Shown piece after piece: positions 33,154 to 44,051 of a stretch of 64,000 nt of DNA. How positions within the stretch are numbered: position 1 is the stretch's first letter; each line of letters opens with the position of its first letter. The notes beneath the pieces were generated by a model. It worked only from the letters and a program-made list of their open reading frames with translations. It did not search any database and had not been told where the DNA came from. The stretch covers positions 558,001 to 622,000 of the forward strand of contig JANFOG010000014.1 in assembly GCA_024336345.1 (NCBI GenBank). Reading direction: 5' to 3'. Origin of the DNA: Mariannaea sp. PMI_226 (lineage: Eukaryota; Ascomycota; Sordariomycetes; Hypocreales; Nectriaceae). Made by a program: the position numbers and the translations under genes.

Positions 33154-33919
33154 GGGCTGATCGCTGAAACGTTGAATGGGGACTGAGTACAAGAATCGAT
33201 GCCGATGGTTGGTGATGGAAACGTGGGCAAGTACACATTTCCATTGGATTCGGACTTAAAGAGCACCCTAGACAGACTATGGGGTACAGCCGAAATAAAA
33301 AATGGGCTTAATAGTATAGTTTTGGCTGTGAAGGTTCTTGATTACCAAGCACAAAATACCCTTTTTCCTTGGTCCCCTTGTTGAGTCATTCGGCAACAAA
33401 ATCTCCATTATACCCGGCGGCAGAGGAGCACCAAAACGACCATAGTTTGATCGGGATTTTTTTCTCTCAGCTGCCGAGTTACCACCTATCCAGAGTAGTC
33501 TGGAGGGTGGGGTCAATAACTTATCAGCACTCTAGCACCCAAGGTTGTTACTGTAGGTTACAGTACTTGGTCCTGTAGTTGTGACCACATAACCCGCTGT
33601 GGTACTGCAGAGATGTCATGTTCAAAAGGGGAAAGGAAACATAGTGGGATAAGGTAGTTAGCTAGTCGCATACGTACGGAGTAGGCGGGTCAATATTAGG
33701 TGGCCGCTCGGTGTTCAGAACCCGAGATCATTGAGTGTCGAGCACAGCACGACGTAATTGACATCTCAATTAACACTAGATAGAGGTGCTTTGGAATCGC
33801 GACGGAAGAAGAAGAATAAAAAAAAAAGTCGCACATGTACATAATAGATCATCCCGCGGGGCAATGACCTCATCCCGGCCGAGACTTGTGTATTTTTTCC
33901 TGCATGGAGCTGTTGCTGA

Positions 33920-34218
33920 AGGGGGAGTGGAGAGTGCTGGGAGCGGTTTTTCGCATAGCTCCTAGACTACTCACCCGCTCTGTCCGCTCGAACCGGGGAA
34001 ACCGGGTTTGGTGGCTTGCGCTGGAGGGGAAAAAATAGGAAACGCTATCTCAGAACCTGAGAGAATCGCAATAATCTGCTGTGCAAACGTATTTGCCTCT
34101 GACGACCCCCCCCCGGCTTAGCTCATGAGTTACCCCATTTCCAAGCCTTTGTTCCCCTCCCCCTTGGCAACCCGGCAATTTGCGCCGCTCTTCACCCCTC
34201 CTCAGGTGGGGGGAGGGG
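33920..34218. promoter_or_regulatory. Cluster of six CCCCT/AGGGG stress-type elements
   Basis: The pentamers occur at 33920-33924, 34025-34029, 34154-34158, 34160-34164, 34195-34199 and 34214-34218, in both orientations, 250-550 bases upstream of the aldo-keto reductase. CCCCT is the core of the stress-response element bound by Msn2/4-type factors. Orthologues of the reductase respond to osmotic stress in other fungi. The local G/C richness makes chance matches possible. Confidence 0.4.
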
Positions 34219-34465
34219 CATCCGTCAACATAGGCCGAGATGTGGCTGTTTCTATCAGTTAGTAGGCATGGAGTACCTTGGCTGGCCAACTGACGCGTAG
34301 GTCGGAAGGGACTTTAGTGCTGTCTTGTTGTTGGGATCTGAGTTTTAAGATACCTATATAAATCGATCTCCTCCTCTCTCTAATCTGCTGGCTTATAAGT
34401 TGCAAGTTCTAACATCAATTACACCAATCTCTTAACAAACCCAACTCCCACAACACACAGCCAAA

Positions 34466-35778
34466 ATGTCTTTCGGACGAACTGTTCTCCTCAACTCCGG
34501 TAACCGTATTCCCCTCCTGGGATACGGTACCTGGCAGTCCAAGCCTGGTGAGGTTGGCGCTGGTGTTTTCGAGGCTCTCAAGGCCGGTTACCGCCATCTC
34601 GATCTTGCCAAGGTCTACGGCAACCAGCGTGAGGTCGGCCAGGGTATCAAGAAGGCTCTTCAGGAGGTCCCCGGCCTGAAGCGTGAGGACATTTTCATTA
34701 CCTCCAAGCTCTGGAACAACAACCACAAGCCCGAGCACGTTGAGGCTGCTCTCGACGACACCCTTGAGGAGCTCGGTCTCGACTACCTCGATGTAAGTGA
34801 ATTAAGAGCTACCGCTCACATCAATTGAAACTGCACAAGGCCAAGAATGGAGCGACTGACTTGAACCTATCTTTTTTACAGCTCTACCTTATTCACTGGC
34901 CTGTTGCTTTCAAGCACCACGGTCTCAACGTCCTTTTCCCCCGAGACCCCCAGAACGAGGAGGAGGTCGAGATTAGCCAGGAGGTTTCCATCGTCCAGAC
35001 CTGGAAGGGTATGTATTTTCCTGCCCCCTTCGAAACAACGTTCCGGAGTGCAAAAACTCAAGAGTCTAACACAATTGCCTCAACTCAGCTATGACCGAGC
35101 TTCCCAAGACCAAGACCCGATCCGTTGGTGTCTCCAACTACTCTGTTGAGCACGTAAGTCTTCTTTTTTCTCTGCGCCTTTCTTTCGCTTTGGGCAATAA
35201 ACTCATTCGACTTGTTTCTTTTAGCTCGAGACCATCATCAACGAGACTGGTGTTGTCCCCGCCGTCAACCAGGTTGAGCGTCACCCCCGTCTCCCTAACC
35301 CCCGTCTCGTCGACTACCTCAAGAAGAAGGGCATCGTTCTCACCGCCTACTCTGCCTTCGGCAACAACTCTCAAGGTCTCCCTCTCCTCGTCGCCATCCC
35401 CGAGGTAAAGGCCATCGCTGAGCGCCTCTCCGCCGCCCAGGGCAAGACCGTCACCCCCGCCCAGGTTATCCTCGCCTGGTCCCAGATTGGCGGCCACTCT
35501 GTCATCCCTAAGAGTGTCACCGCCACTCGCATCCGCGAGAACTTCCAGGAGGTCGAGCTCGATGAGGAGGCTGTCAAGGAGCTCGACAAGCTTGGCGAGA
35601 CTCCTGCTCGCTTCAACGTCCCCGTCAACTGTAAGTTGTCACACCTTCTAGCAAGAAACAAGAGTTAGAGAGAAACATGAGACTGACAATTTGAATAGAC
35701 AAGCCTAAGTGGAACATCAACGTGTACGACGATAAGCTGGAGCAGAACACCAAGTACCAGGTTGTCCAGAAGCTGTAA
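34466..35778 (+). CDS. Aldo-keto reductase (glycerol dehydrogenase/GCY-type)
   Basis: The model has five exons: 34466-34792, 34882-35008, 35089-35153, 35225-35630 and 35699-35778 (334 residues). It is an (alpha/beta)8-barrel aldo-keto reductase using NADPH. The catalytic tetrad is complete: Asp and Tyr in [10 protein letters not shown], Lys in ITSKLWN, and His in [12 protein letters not shown]-binding segments follow in [14 protein letters not shown] and RENF. The sequence is closest in feel to fungal glycerol 2-dehydrogenase/GCY1 and related aldose or D-galacturonate reductases; exact substrate needs assay. Codon use is strongly C-ending (GAG, AAG, CTC), more biased than its neighbours, so high expression is likely. 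The promoter has a cluster of CCCCT/AGGGG elements and an ACGCGT at 34293-34298. The upstream gap is decayed DNA, so the gene is transcriptionally isolated. Confidence 0.93.
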
Positions 35779-36496
35779 AAAAAAGAACAACAACAAAATT
35801 CCTGTTTCCGAAGTACTAGCATAAAGCGATTAGATTTACGACTTGGTGCCGTTATGTAACTAGAATAGTTCTGCCAAAGAGCAGAGAATCATGATAAACA
35901 AGAACCAATTATGCCAAATTACCCTGTCTCACTTCTCCCAATGATATATCATGCATTGTGATTCCTGCCCATCTGCTTGACTGAGACCTAAAACCCAAGG
36001 TACAAACAAATATGATTTGACATTTGAGATAGTACACAAGTGGAGTGCAACTCCTAGCCAAGTACCTGAGTTGCTTCGATATCGAAACCCCTCAGAACCA
36101 TGTTTGCAGGAACGGAACCAGTCAGATGTGCAAAACTGCTCGCAATTTGTATTGAGTGGCGCCTGTGCGTGAATACTCTGAATATCTAACAAGTCTTTAG
36201 CTTCTGCTGAGCTCAAAGACGTTTTCACATAGTGATTAAAAGATACAACTCGAAATATATGTTCCTTGGTAGAAAGGTTGGTAAATACAACAATAAATCG
36301 CAGTCCTTTTGATTTTCTCGCTCCAAGCGCTAATATGCTCCCAGTATTCCCAAAACATTTTCATCATTTGTACAGAATGTGCCGTATGATCGCAGCAGAG
36401 CTCTTCTTCAGGGGAGCCCATGTCGCATGTCTTCGAGGCAGTGATTTACTTTTCATCTTGCTGACTGACGTTCGACAGGTCGGTATGTGGTGATGT
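35779..36496. other. Intergenic between convergent genes
   Basis: This 0.7-kb stretch is shared by the 3' ends of the aldo-keto reductase and Met8. I see no gene. Confidence 0.6.
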
Positions 36497-37469
36497 TTAA
36501 GCCCCAACACTGAAGCCAAAGGATCCGTCGAAAACATCTAGCTTCTTGAGATCGTTACCGCCGCGAAGAGCGATCAAAACGTCCATGGCGGGGACCTTAT
36601 TGGCGGGATAGAAGAGGAGGAGGTTGTCCATGTCCTCGTCGGTGAGACCACACATTTCCTCCCACGAGTAGGTGTCACTGACCTTCGACATCCTAGTAGC
36701 GACATGTTAGTATGTTTTTTTTTCCAAGTAGAAGCCAGGGGCATGTGGCTGAGACACGAACCAGAGCATCCGCTTAGGGCCATCTTCCTGCTTGGGGGCA
36801 GCCTTTCGAAGTTTGACACGCAGCTGACCGATGGTTTCAATGGCATTGCCTGCATTCTTGGGCAGCTGTCGAGCAATAAACTGTCGAATAGCCGCAGCTA
36901 GCCTGGGGCCCTTGCCGTTGGTGCTGACCATGATCTGCAGAGGGCCATCGCGATGGATGCTGCCAAAGTAAAAATCACACTCGGCGGGTACATCGGCGAT
37001 GTTTGCGGGAATGCGGCGCTCCTTGCAGAGACGCCAAATGGCGGAGGAGGCGGCAGGGTCGTCTACGGCCACGAGAACCATTTCGGCGCCATCGAGATCA
37101 TGGGGTTCGAAGAGGCGGTTGATGTGTGTTATTTGTTTTTCGGCGACGCGGAAAGCTACCTCTTCGTTGAGGCCGGACTTGGGACAGACGACGGTGACGC
37201 GGGCGTCGGCGTTGAGGCAGTTGAGAATTCTACCGGCGGCAACCTATAGAAAGAGGAAAGCGATTAGCTTGCGGAATGAATTAGAGTGCTTATGGTGTCG
37301 TGTGCTCCCGAAAGGATGGCATCAAGAAGGGGGTTGGAATAGGGTCATCCAGCATTGATTATTATGGTCGTACCTCACCACCGCCAACAACAAGAACCTT
37401 CTTCCCCTTGATCTGCCATGCCAGGATCAAACTGCCTCCGGGCTGAACGGTAGGGAATGTCTTGGCCAT
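36497..37469 (-). CDS. MET8: Siroheme synthase Met8 (precorrin-2 dehydrogenase / sirohydrochlorin ferrochelatase)
   Basis: The model has three exons, 37469-37374, 37243-36762 and 36692-36497 (257 residues). Met8 oxidises precorrin-2 with NAD and inserts iron, making siroheme for sulfite and nitrite reductases in the cytosol. The N-terminal Rossmann part has GGSLILAWQIKGKKVLVVGG (GxGxxA-like, completed after intron 1 as GEVAAGR). The conserved NIADVPAECDFYFGS carries the Asp equivalent to the essential yeast Asp141, followed by ISTNGKGPRLA-like VSTNGKGPRLA. The C-terminal helical domain starts WMSKVSDTYSW. For intron 2 I chose donor GTTCGT because it restores a split Trp codon and the family WM junction. 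A longer N-terminus is open upstream but unlikely. The gene is divergent from Vac1 with 679 bases between starts. Confidence 0.93.
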
Positions 37470-38148
37470 GATGAATCCTTTTGGTGATATTCTTGAGCCG
37501 TAGTTGTATGAGAGATTGACGGAAATGCCTAGAGCCAGACCAAGCGCCAGCTTGATTATTATTAGCATGACAAGACCGCCGAACGAAGCGCCTTGGTCGG
37601 GCGGTTGGCGGAGGCTTCAGGGTTATGGGATAAAGCATGTGGAAGTACCTGCAGCAGGTACCTATGTACATCCTGCACAGCGCCTGACATTGAGCACATG
37701 CCAGGGTTACCGATAAGATAAGAGTGGTAGCAATGATAGATTGGCGCCAAGCTGTTTCTGGGAGATGAGGCAACGTACGTCATTAGAGCGATACTTTGCT
37801 GGCCACAAAAAACAGGCTGTCAATCAAGTATCTTCCTATCTTGCCGCCGTCGTGTTCCCCCTCCACTTCTTGGGATGCTAGCATCCCCCGTCCGTCAGTC
37901 CCGTCTTTCCAGATGCAAGCAAGCCCCAAACCCAGCACCGTCATCCTGCTTTCTCCAGCTGCGCCTCCAAACGATCAACCGCTAAAAACGGAGACGGTTT
38001 GCAGCTCAAGGCGGAGTTCGACCAAGTCTTTGGTCGGCCTCTCCTCTTGAGTTGTCAACGAGACAGACCAGGCCAGACAGTAAGACAGTCAGACAGAGAA
38101 CGCAACACCTCGAAGCTACGCCAGCCACCGGGGCGAGAGAAACGAATC
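37470..38148. promoter_or_regulatory. Divergent promoter region of Met8 and Vac1
   Basis: This 679-base region lies between two divergent housekeeping genes. A palindromic GCAGGTACCTATG-like stretch lies near 37652-37670. No CACGTG (Met4/Cbf1-type) site was noticed. Confidence 0.5.
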
Positions 38149-40305
38149 ATGTCCGGCCGTAAACTTGGCGGCGGGCGCATCCTGGGCAGCGGCAAGGGCC
38201 TCGCTCCGCCTTCGCCCTCGCCTGCCCTGCGAGTTGGAAGTCCTTTGGCCCCTTCAGAAAGCACAACGTCGATAACTTCCTCGTCGATCTCGCCGCCCGT
38301 CAGCGCTGGAATGCCAGAACTTGGCCGCGACATTGGCGTGAGCATTACCGTTGGGGATCCAGGTAAAGGTGGCCCCGTTGATACAGGCGGGTTGGTCTGT
38401 CCTATCTGTAATGAGGAGATGGTACGTAAAGTCGATGCTACGTTCCAGGATGCAGCATATCTAACGTAGCCCTAGATGACCCTTCTTCAACTCAACCGAC
38501 ATATTGACGACACACATCAAGAACTGCCCGAAAATCAACAGGACGAAGTCAAGACCTGGTTTGACAAACAGGTCCTGAAAGCGAAGCGTTTCCAGCCTCT
38601 CTCCTTGATAAACCAAAAGCTAAGGGGTCTTGACGTCTTCGAGTCCAATGAATCACACATCATGGCTCCCCCTTCTGCGGCGGCAGGCAAGCTTCCCCTT
38701 GAAGCTCCCCTCGATCCCGATGATCTCATCACTCGGCAACACTGGCAGAGAACAACAAATTATGACCTATGTACGGAGCCCGCATGCGGTAGGAACCTAG
38801 GGCCATTGAATGGGAGCATCAATTGCCGAAAATGCGGCAGGTTGTTCTGCGAGGAACATACCATGTATCAAATGAAACTGAGCAGGAGCGCAGCTCACGA
38901 ACCGGTTCGGGGTTATTGGGCCAGGGTATGTGAGACGTGCTACAAATCAAGAGAAGGATACAACGACCACAGTGGCGTGCTGGTTGATCACACAAACATG
39001 TTTGCGCAGACTCGAAGAAAAAAGGTTGAGCGACAGAACCTGGAAATCTCGAGGTTAGAGAAACGATTAACGAAGCTCACCCGGTTGTTGGCGAGCGCTC
39101 CTGAGAAGATTCCTCAATCAAACGGGTCTCTGCTGGCACCCGTTACGTCATTATCAGGACAGAAGAATCCTCGAAAACTGATGGAGCAGTCCATTGTTAC
39201 CTGGGAGGAAGACTCGACTGTGTCCAAATGTCCGTTTTGTCAGCAGGATTTTGGATCTTGGACGTTTAGGAGGCATCACTGTCGAATATGTGGAAGGGTT
39301 GTTTGCGCTGATCCACAAACGGCGTGCTCTTCCGAAGTTGGTCTTAATGTGGCCAGTTGTAAGTTCCATACCTCGTATTTGTCTTGGTTTTTTTCCTTTA
39401 TGAAGCGGTTAACTAATACAAACATCTTGATAGCGTCCAATCCAGCAACTGAAAAACCTCACTCGTCAAACTCGCCCAGTCAACTCAGCATAGGCATTAG
39501 GATGTGCAAGGAATGTAATCACACTATTTTCTCCGCCCGCGACTTTACAGCCTCCCTTCACCATAAACCCGCTGATCAACGTGCGTATGAGACTTTGCGG
39601 CAATTTGAGCGTGGCATCAAACAGCTTCTACCATCGTTTCACCGGGCTCTGCTCGCACTGCAACCAGAGAAGCAGGAAAATGGAGAAGTCGACCTCGACA
39701 AGCCTCCCCCCACGCATGCGCAGATCCAGGAGGCGGCCAAGATTCGCAAGAGACTCATTGATAGTTTCGCAAAGTACGGTGCTGCGGCGAAGCGCCTTCG
39801 TGACCTGCAATCGAACAGCCCGACGCAGAAACGGCTGCAGATGGCCATTTATACTTATGCTAGCAGCTTCCTCCACACAAACATGCTCCCGCTGAAGAGT
39901 CTGCCTCAACTTCTCCGCTCGCGCTCATCCGTCTCGACTTCCATCTCCTCCTCCAGCGCACCTCGTTTTTTTACCTCAAGCACACATTCGTCATCAAGCC
40001 TGCGTCATTCAGAACTCGTTCTTGAATCAGAGACTGCGTCACAAGCGCCTAGCGAAGGGAGCACGGTCGTCAGCCAACTAGAGACGGAGGAAAAGGACCT
40101 GCGAGAGCGACTAGTCGTTCTAGAAGAACAGCGCTTCATGGTTCAGGAGATGGTCAGGTCGGCTCATGGCGCGAGGCGATTCGAGGAAGTTGGCGCTCTG
40201 TCACGGAATGTAGACGAGCTAGACATTGAGATCAAGATTCTCAAGGGAAAGATTGGCGGCGTTGAAGAGCGATGGGAAGGCGTCTATCGGGACGGTATTG
40301 CATGA
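38149..40305 (+). CDS. VAC1: Vacuolar segregation protein Pep7/Vac1 (FYVE, rabenosyn-5-like)
   Basis: The model has three exons, 38149-38421, 38476-39358 and 39434-40305 (675 residues). Pep7/Vac1 is an endosomal tether that binds PI3P and Vps21/Rab5 and works with Vps45 and Pep12 in Golgi-to-endosome traffic. In order: a Ser/Pro-rich N-terminus; a C2H2 finger CPICNEEM...LNRHIDDTH (about residues 83-105) split by intron 1; a first FYVE-like zinc domain (CTEPACGRNLG ... INCRKCGRLFCEEHT ... CETCYK); a coiled coil after VERQNLEISRLEKRL; a second FYVE with RRHHCRICGRVVC and CKECN; then a helical C-terminal Rab-binding region. Intron 2 (75 nt) falls inside the second FYVE, contains no stop and is a multiple of three, so retention would add 25 residues. 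Confidence 0.92.
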
Positions 40306-40737
40306 TAGCTTAACACGGCCGAGGTGGGGGGTTTAACAAATACTCAACGTCTATCTATATGTACCTAGGGGATCGGGAAATACACGAACTCGAACAACGG
40401 AACTGGAACTGGAGGGAAGGGAGTCAGGAGGCCCCCCCCTTTCTTGATTGCACATATGGGCTTGGGTTTTGGCATGGCACGGCGTTTGCTGGAGTTTTCT
40501 ACCTCGGGTTGCTGGGGGAGGCTTTCACATATATATCTGGGTAGCAAGTATTGACCTCATCAGCGGCTCTGGCTGTATTTATTGATTATTATTTTCCTGA
40601 GCTCTTTGGTTTATAATAGCTACTATAATCTCAAAGGTTGCAACATTTAAGACTGATATTACTACAGTATCTTCTGTTTCTTCTCCAAAACATGGCATTC
40701 GTTGACGGGTTGCGGTCACAACTGCGAACTGAGGAAA

Positions 40738-40763
40738 CCCCCCCCCCTTTTTTTTTTTTTTTT
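40738..40763 (+). repeat. C10-T16 homopolymer junction
   Basis: Ten C residues are followed directly by sixteen T residues, downstream of Vac1. Confidence 0.9.
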
Positions 40764-41228
40764 GGTTAAATTGAACATGATGTTATATTTCACTATACAG
40801 CGTCCTTTCAAGGACACCATTCTCCATATGGAAGAATCATACACACACGCCTCTATATATCATAACGTAACCTAAGGTGCCGTGCTATATACCTCGGGAC
40901 CGAAAAAAAAGAGTAAAAAAACCCACTTGCCACCATCAAAAAGGAAGAGAGCAAAGACAATGAACATATAAAAAAACAAGAAGCACTGGAAAACACACGT
41001 CTCCCCTTGGCCAAGGGCAAACAAGAGGGCTACCGCACTAGGTCAGAGCAGCTGCAGAAAAAAAGGCTGCGCATTACAAAAAACAATAATACCAGTTGGG
41101 AAAACGCCGTATCCAAGGGGTGGTTTCTTCCATCACAAAGGAGAAAAGGCTTCTGCCCTTGCGAGGGTATCAAAAAGAACCACCGACTGCAAAAAAAAAA
41201 CGAAGAAAAGAAGATGCAGCGGTAAACT

Positions 41229-41250
41229 AAAAAAAAAAAAAAAAAAAAAA
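41229..41250 (+). repeat. A22 homopolymer
   Basis: An uninterrupted run of 22 A residues lies 200 bases from the Mbp1 stop. On the minus strand it is a T22 tract downstream of Mbp1. Confidence 0.9.
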
Positions 41251-41449
41251 TTCATACACGGGCTGGACGTATTGTAGGGGCTAGATGCCTTAAGTCCATG
41301 TTTGTCCTCTCATAATGATGTTTGAGTTAAGGCAGATCAAGTCATTATAAAATGAGTGTTTCGCGGAAGCGAGGTGATTTGAAGAAAAGGGGTGGGGTTC
41401 ATGAGCTGGATGGAGAGAAGGCGATGAGAAAAGGGTTGCTGGCTCACAA

Positions 41450-44051
41450 CTAATGAACGACAGCCTCAACGCCGCCTAGGAAGCGGCTCACACGGCCAAT
41501 GTCGAGCTCGCCCCTTTCGCTCTCCACGGCCTTGAGGAGACTGTCCACGACGGCATCGACTTCGCCCTCCTGGACGCCTGTGCAAAGGGCCACAACGCGG
41601 CGGTACTTGACTTCCACCTCACGACTACGGCCTTTGAGTGCGCCGACCATTTTGCGTGTCATATCGCGGCGAGCCTCCAGAGCTCGTATCCTGGCCTTGA
41701 GAACAGCACCTGGGGGGAGAAGACTTTCGCCACCGGCGGCGCTAGACTCGTCTGCCGCTTCGAGCATGGCGGCGAGTTCTGTTTGCCAGGAGGTAGAAGG
41801 GTTAGGGTGCTTGGTGCGGTTCTGCTCGTTCATGAGGCGCAGCTGCTCCTCTTCGCGAGCGTGGGAGAGGTTCGCAACCTTTTGGCGGGCCAGCTGCTGT
41901 TTCTTTAGAGTAGCAGACAAGCTGTCGAAAGAGCGACGGGCGTCACCAAGCTGAGAAGAGGTGGTGCGGAGGGTGCTGTGAAGGGTATCGAGGGTGAGTT
42001 GCTTGGCCTTCATTTCCTGCTGGAACGTGGAGCCAGTTTCGCTTAGGAGGTGAGTAATAGCTGTCAAACCGTAAGTTAACTGAATCAGAAAAGGGGGTAC
42101 ACATGATTGGTCTCACAAGCAATGATTTCGTCACTACTTTCTCGAGTTCGTTGGCTCGAGCCTACTATCCCATTCTTCTCCGCCGCCGTCTGTCCATTGG
42201 TTTTCTCCTCAACATTGTCGGCGCCGATGCCAAAGTCCATTGGCCTCAAACCCACGCGGTTCGCAATGTTAGGATCGGCACCGACCTCGAGCAGTTGCGA
42301 AATGATGCTTCTGTTCCCTATGCGAGCGGCAATGTTGAGAGCCGTATCGCCTGAGCTGTCCTGCGCGTTGACAATTTCCGTCATGAAACGGGCAATGCCC
42401 ATCTTGGGGAGGTTCTGCTGTGAACTACTTGGACCGTTGCCATTTACTTGCGCCTGCTGGCTGTTGGGAACACTTCCTTGTCGCACAACCCACTCCAACA
42501 AGCTCTCGAGGTAGTATCGACTAGCGGCATTGCGTCCCTTGACTGCGCTCGTAACAGCAATGTGGTGGAGTACCGTTCGTCCTTTTTGGTCGCGAGCCTC
42601 GACTGTGCCACCGAGCACTTCTAGAAGGTCAGGGAAAGAGCCATGATCCATAGAATTGGTCACCACGCAGGCGCGCATAAGAGCTGTCTCTCCAGAGGCG
42701 TTCACACGATAGGGAGATGCCCCAGCAGCGATGAGGGCGCGGAGCAGGGGCATGCGGGAGAGGGTAGCAGCCCAGTGAAGTGCCGTATGGCTTTGAAAGT
42801 CAATGGGCATGTCAAGTTCCAGAGGAGTCAGAGTGCGAAGCATGTCGTGCTTAGACGTGTCAGCAGAGGCCGAGTCCATAAACAGGCCCATCAACATAGC
42901 ACGTTTAATCTCCACGTCAGGGGACATTTCATAAGGCAGAGGAGCCAAGGGACCGCTGCAGTCGTCGGGAGGGGATCGATCCTGGAGGGAATTCTGTGTG
43001 TAGATGAAGGACTCGTTGGGCTCGGTAGGTGATCCAGGAAAGGCAGTGGCATACAGGTCCATATTTTGGCCGTAACCACCGAAGCTATCGGCAGGTGTCA
43101 TGGTGACTCGCTGACGTTTGCGAGGAGGTTCGGGTTCGGGCATCTGGACAGCATTTTGCTGCGTAGAATAAGCTGAGTCTACGCCTTGACCAAAGTCAGA
43201 GGCGAAGCTTTGCTGTGAGTTACCTGGGAAGTCATCGCCAGTTTGACCATTCTGGACCGAGGGTTGACGGCTGAAACTTGGCGCCCTCGTAGGCCCATTG
43301 CGGCTTCGGGGTCCGGGGGAATCGAAGCGGGCCTTGCTGATGGCGGCGACGGCGTGTGAAGCGGTGCTGGAAATGTTTTTGAAGAAGGTACCGGACAGGC
43401 CGTTGGGTTTCCCGTCTGTACTTGAGCTGTACATACGCTTCCTTTGGGCGGCCATTGCTTGCTCCTTGGTAGGGGTGTTGAAATCACCCCGGCCAGCAAC
43501 ACCTCCGTCCTGTCCCATATCATAGGTCAAGAGAGGCCTTAGCAACTCCTCAACACCATATTGCCGGCAAACTTGTACACCTCGCTCAAATTGAATCCAT
43601 GTGCCCTGATACTTTCCATATCCGCCCTGGACCTTTTCGTGCTCGCCGGTTTGGATTTCCTTTTCGAGAATCTTTGTGCGCTTGCCCTTATCGACACCGG
43701 CGACCTTAAGGATCTGGGTAGCATTGAGCCATGAATCGTTACGACGGCGCATTACTGCTACATTGTTGACCTCCATTTCATACACATCGACGCCGGAATA
43801 CGATGCCTAGAGGTTTGCCAAGAAGCAAAGGTTAGTCATTGAGGGTGCTCTTTGGAAGAGTTGTGGGTTTTTTTCCCGACAAAAGGTCGAAAACAAACGT
43901 GGGAATCATAGTAAAGAAGCCTGCGTACCGAGTAGATCTGGGGGCCATCGGGTCCTCCATTGTAGCCGCGATGGAAGGAGGCGGACAAACCGGCTTGGGA
44001 TTGTTGGCTCATGGAGAAGGACTGCTGGGAGGATTGCGATGCCGAGGGCAT
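41450..44051 (-). CDS. MBP1: APSES cell-cycle transcription factor Mbp1 (MBF DNA-binding subunit)
   Basis: The model has three exons, 44051-43929, 43806-42117 and 42060-41450 (807 residues, similar to yeast Mbp1). Residues 1-41 are Ser/Gln-rich. The APSES/KilA-N DNA-binding domain (about 42-140) reads VYEMEVNNVAVMRRR, WLNATQILKVAG, KILEKEI, and YGKYQGTWIQFERG. A disordered middle is followed by ankyrin repeats (TALHWAATLSRMPLLRALI, GETALMRACV, GRTVLHHIAV, GDTALNIAARIG) and a helical C-terminal region with coiled-coil character (LDTLHSTLRTTSSQL, KKQQLARQKVANL) for pairing with a Swi6-like partner. MBF activates G1/S genes through MCB (ACGCGT) elements. Intron 2 uses donor GTGAGA at 42116; a downstream GTGTAC would not keep phase. 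Convergent with Vac1. Confidence 0.93.

Larger units (their letters stand above)
30499..34465. other. AT-rich gap of 4 kb with decayed and duplicated sequence
   Basis: The start is the promoter side of the Fta1 gene. From about 30800 the DNA becomes AT-rich with many stops. Around 31450-31900 the plus strand reads as a Lys/Glu-rich coding-like segment broken by repeated stop codons, suggesting a decayed gene or transposon. Two copies of a 120-base coding-like fragment lie at 32181-32300 and 32374-32493. An 88-codon minus-strand frame (33000-33266) with a Leu-rich end may be another remnant. The last 550 bases hold G/C-rich elements with several CCCCT/AGGGG motifs belonging to the aldo-keto reductase promoter. 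Confidence 0.5.
40306..41449. other. Convergent intergenic region rich in homopolymers
   Basis: This 1.1-kb region lies between the 3' ends of Vac1 and Mbp1. It holds C10T16 (40738-40763), several A runs of 6-9, and A22 (41229-41250). The short frames are low-complexity. Confidence 0.6.
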
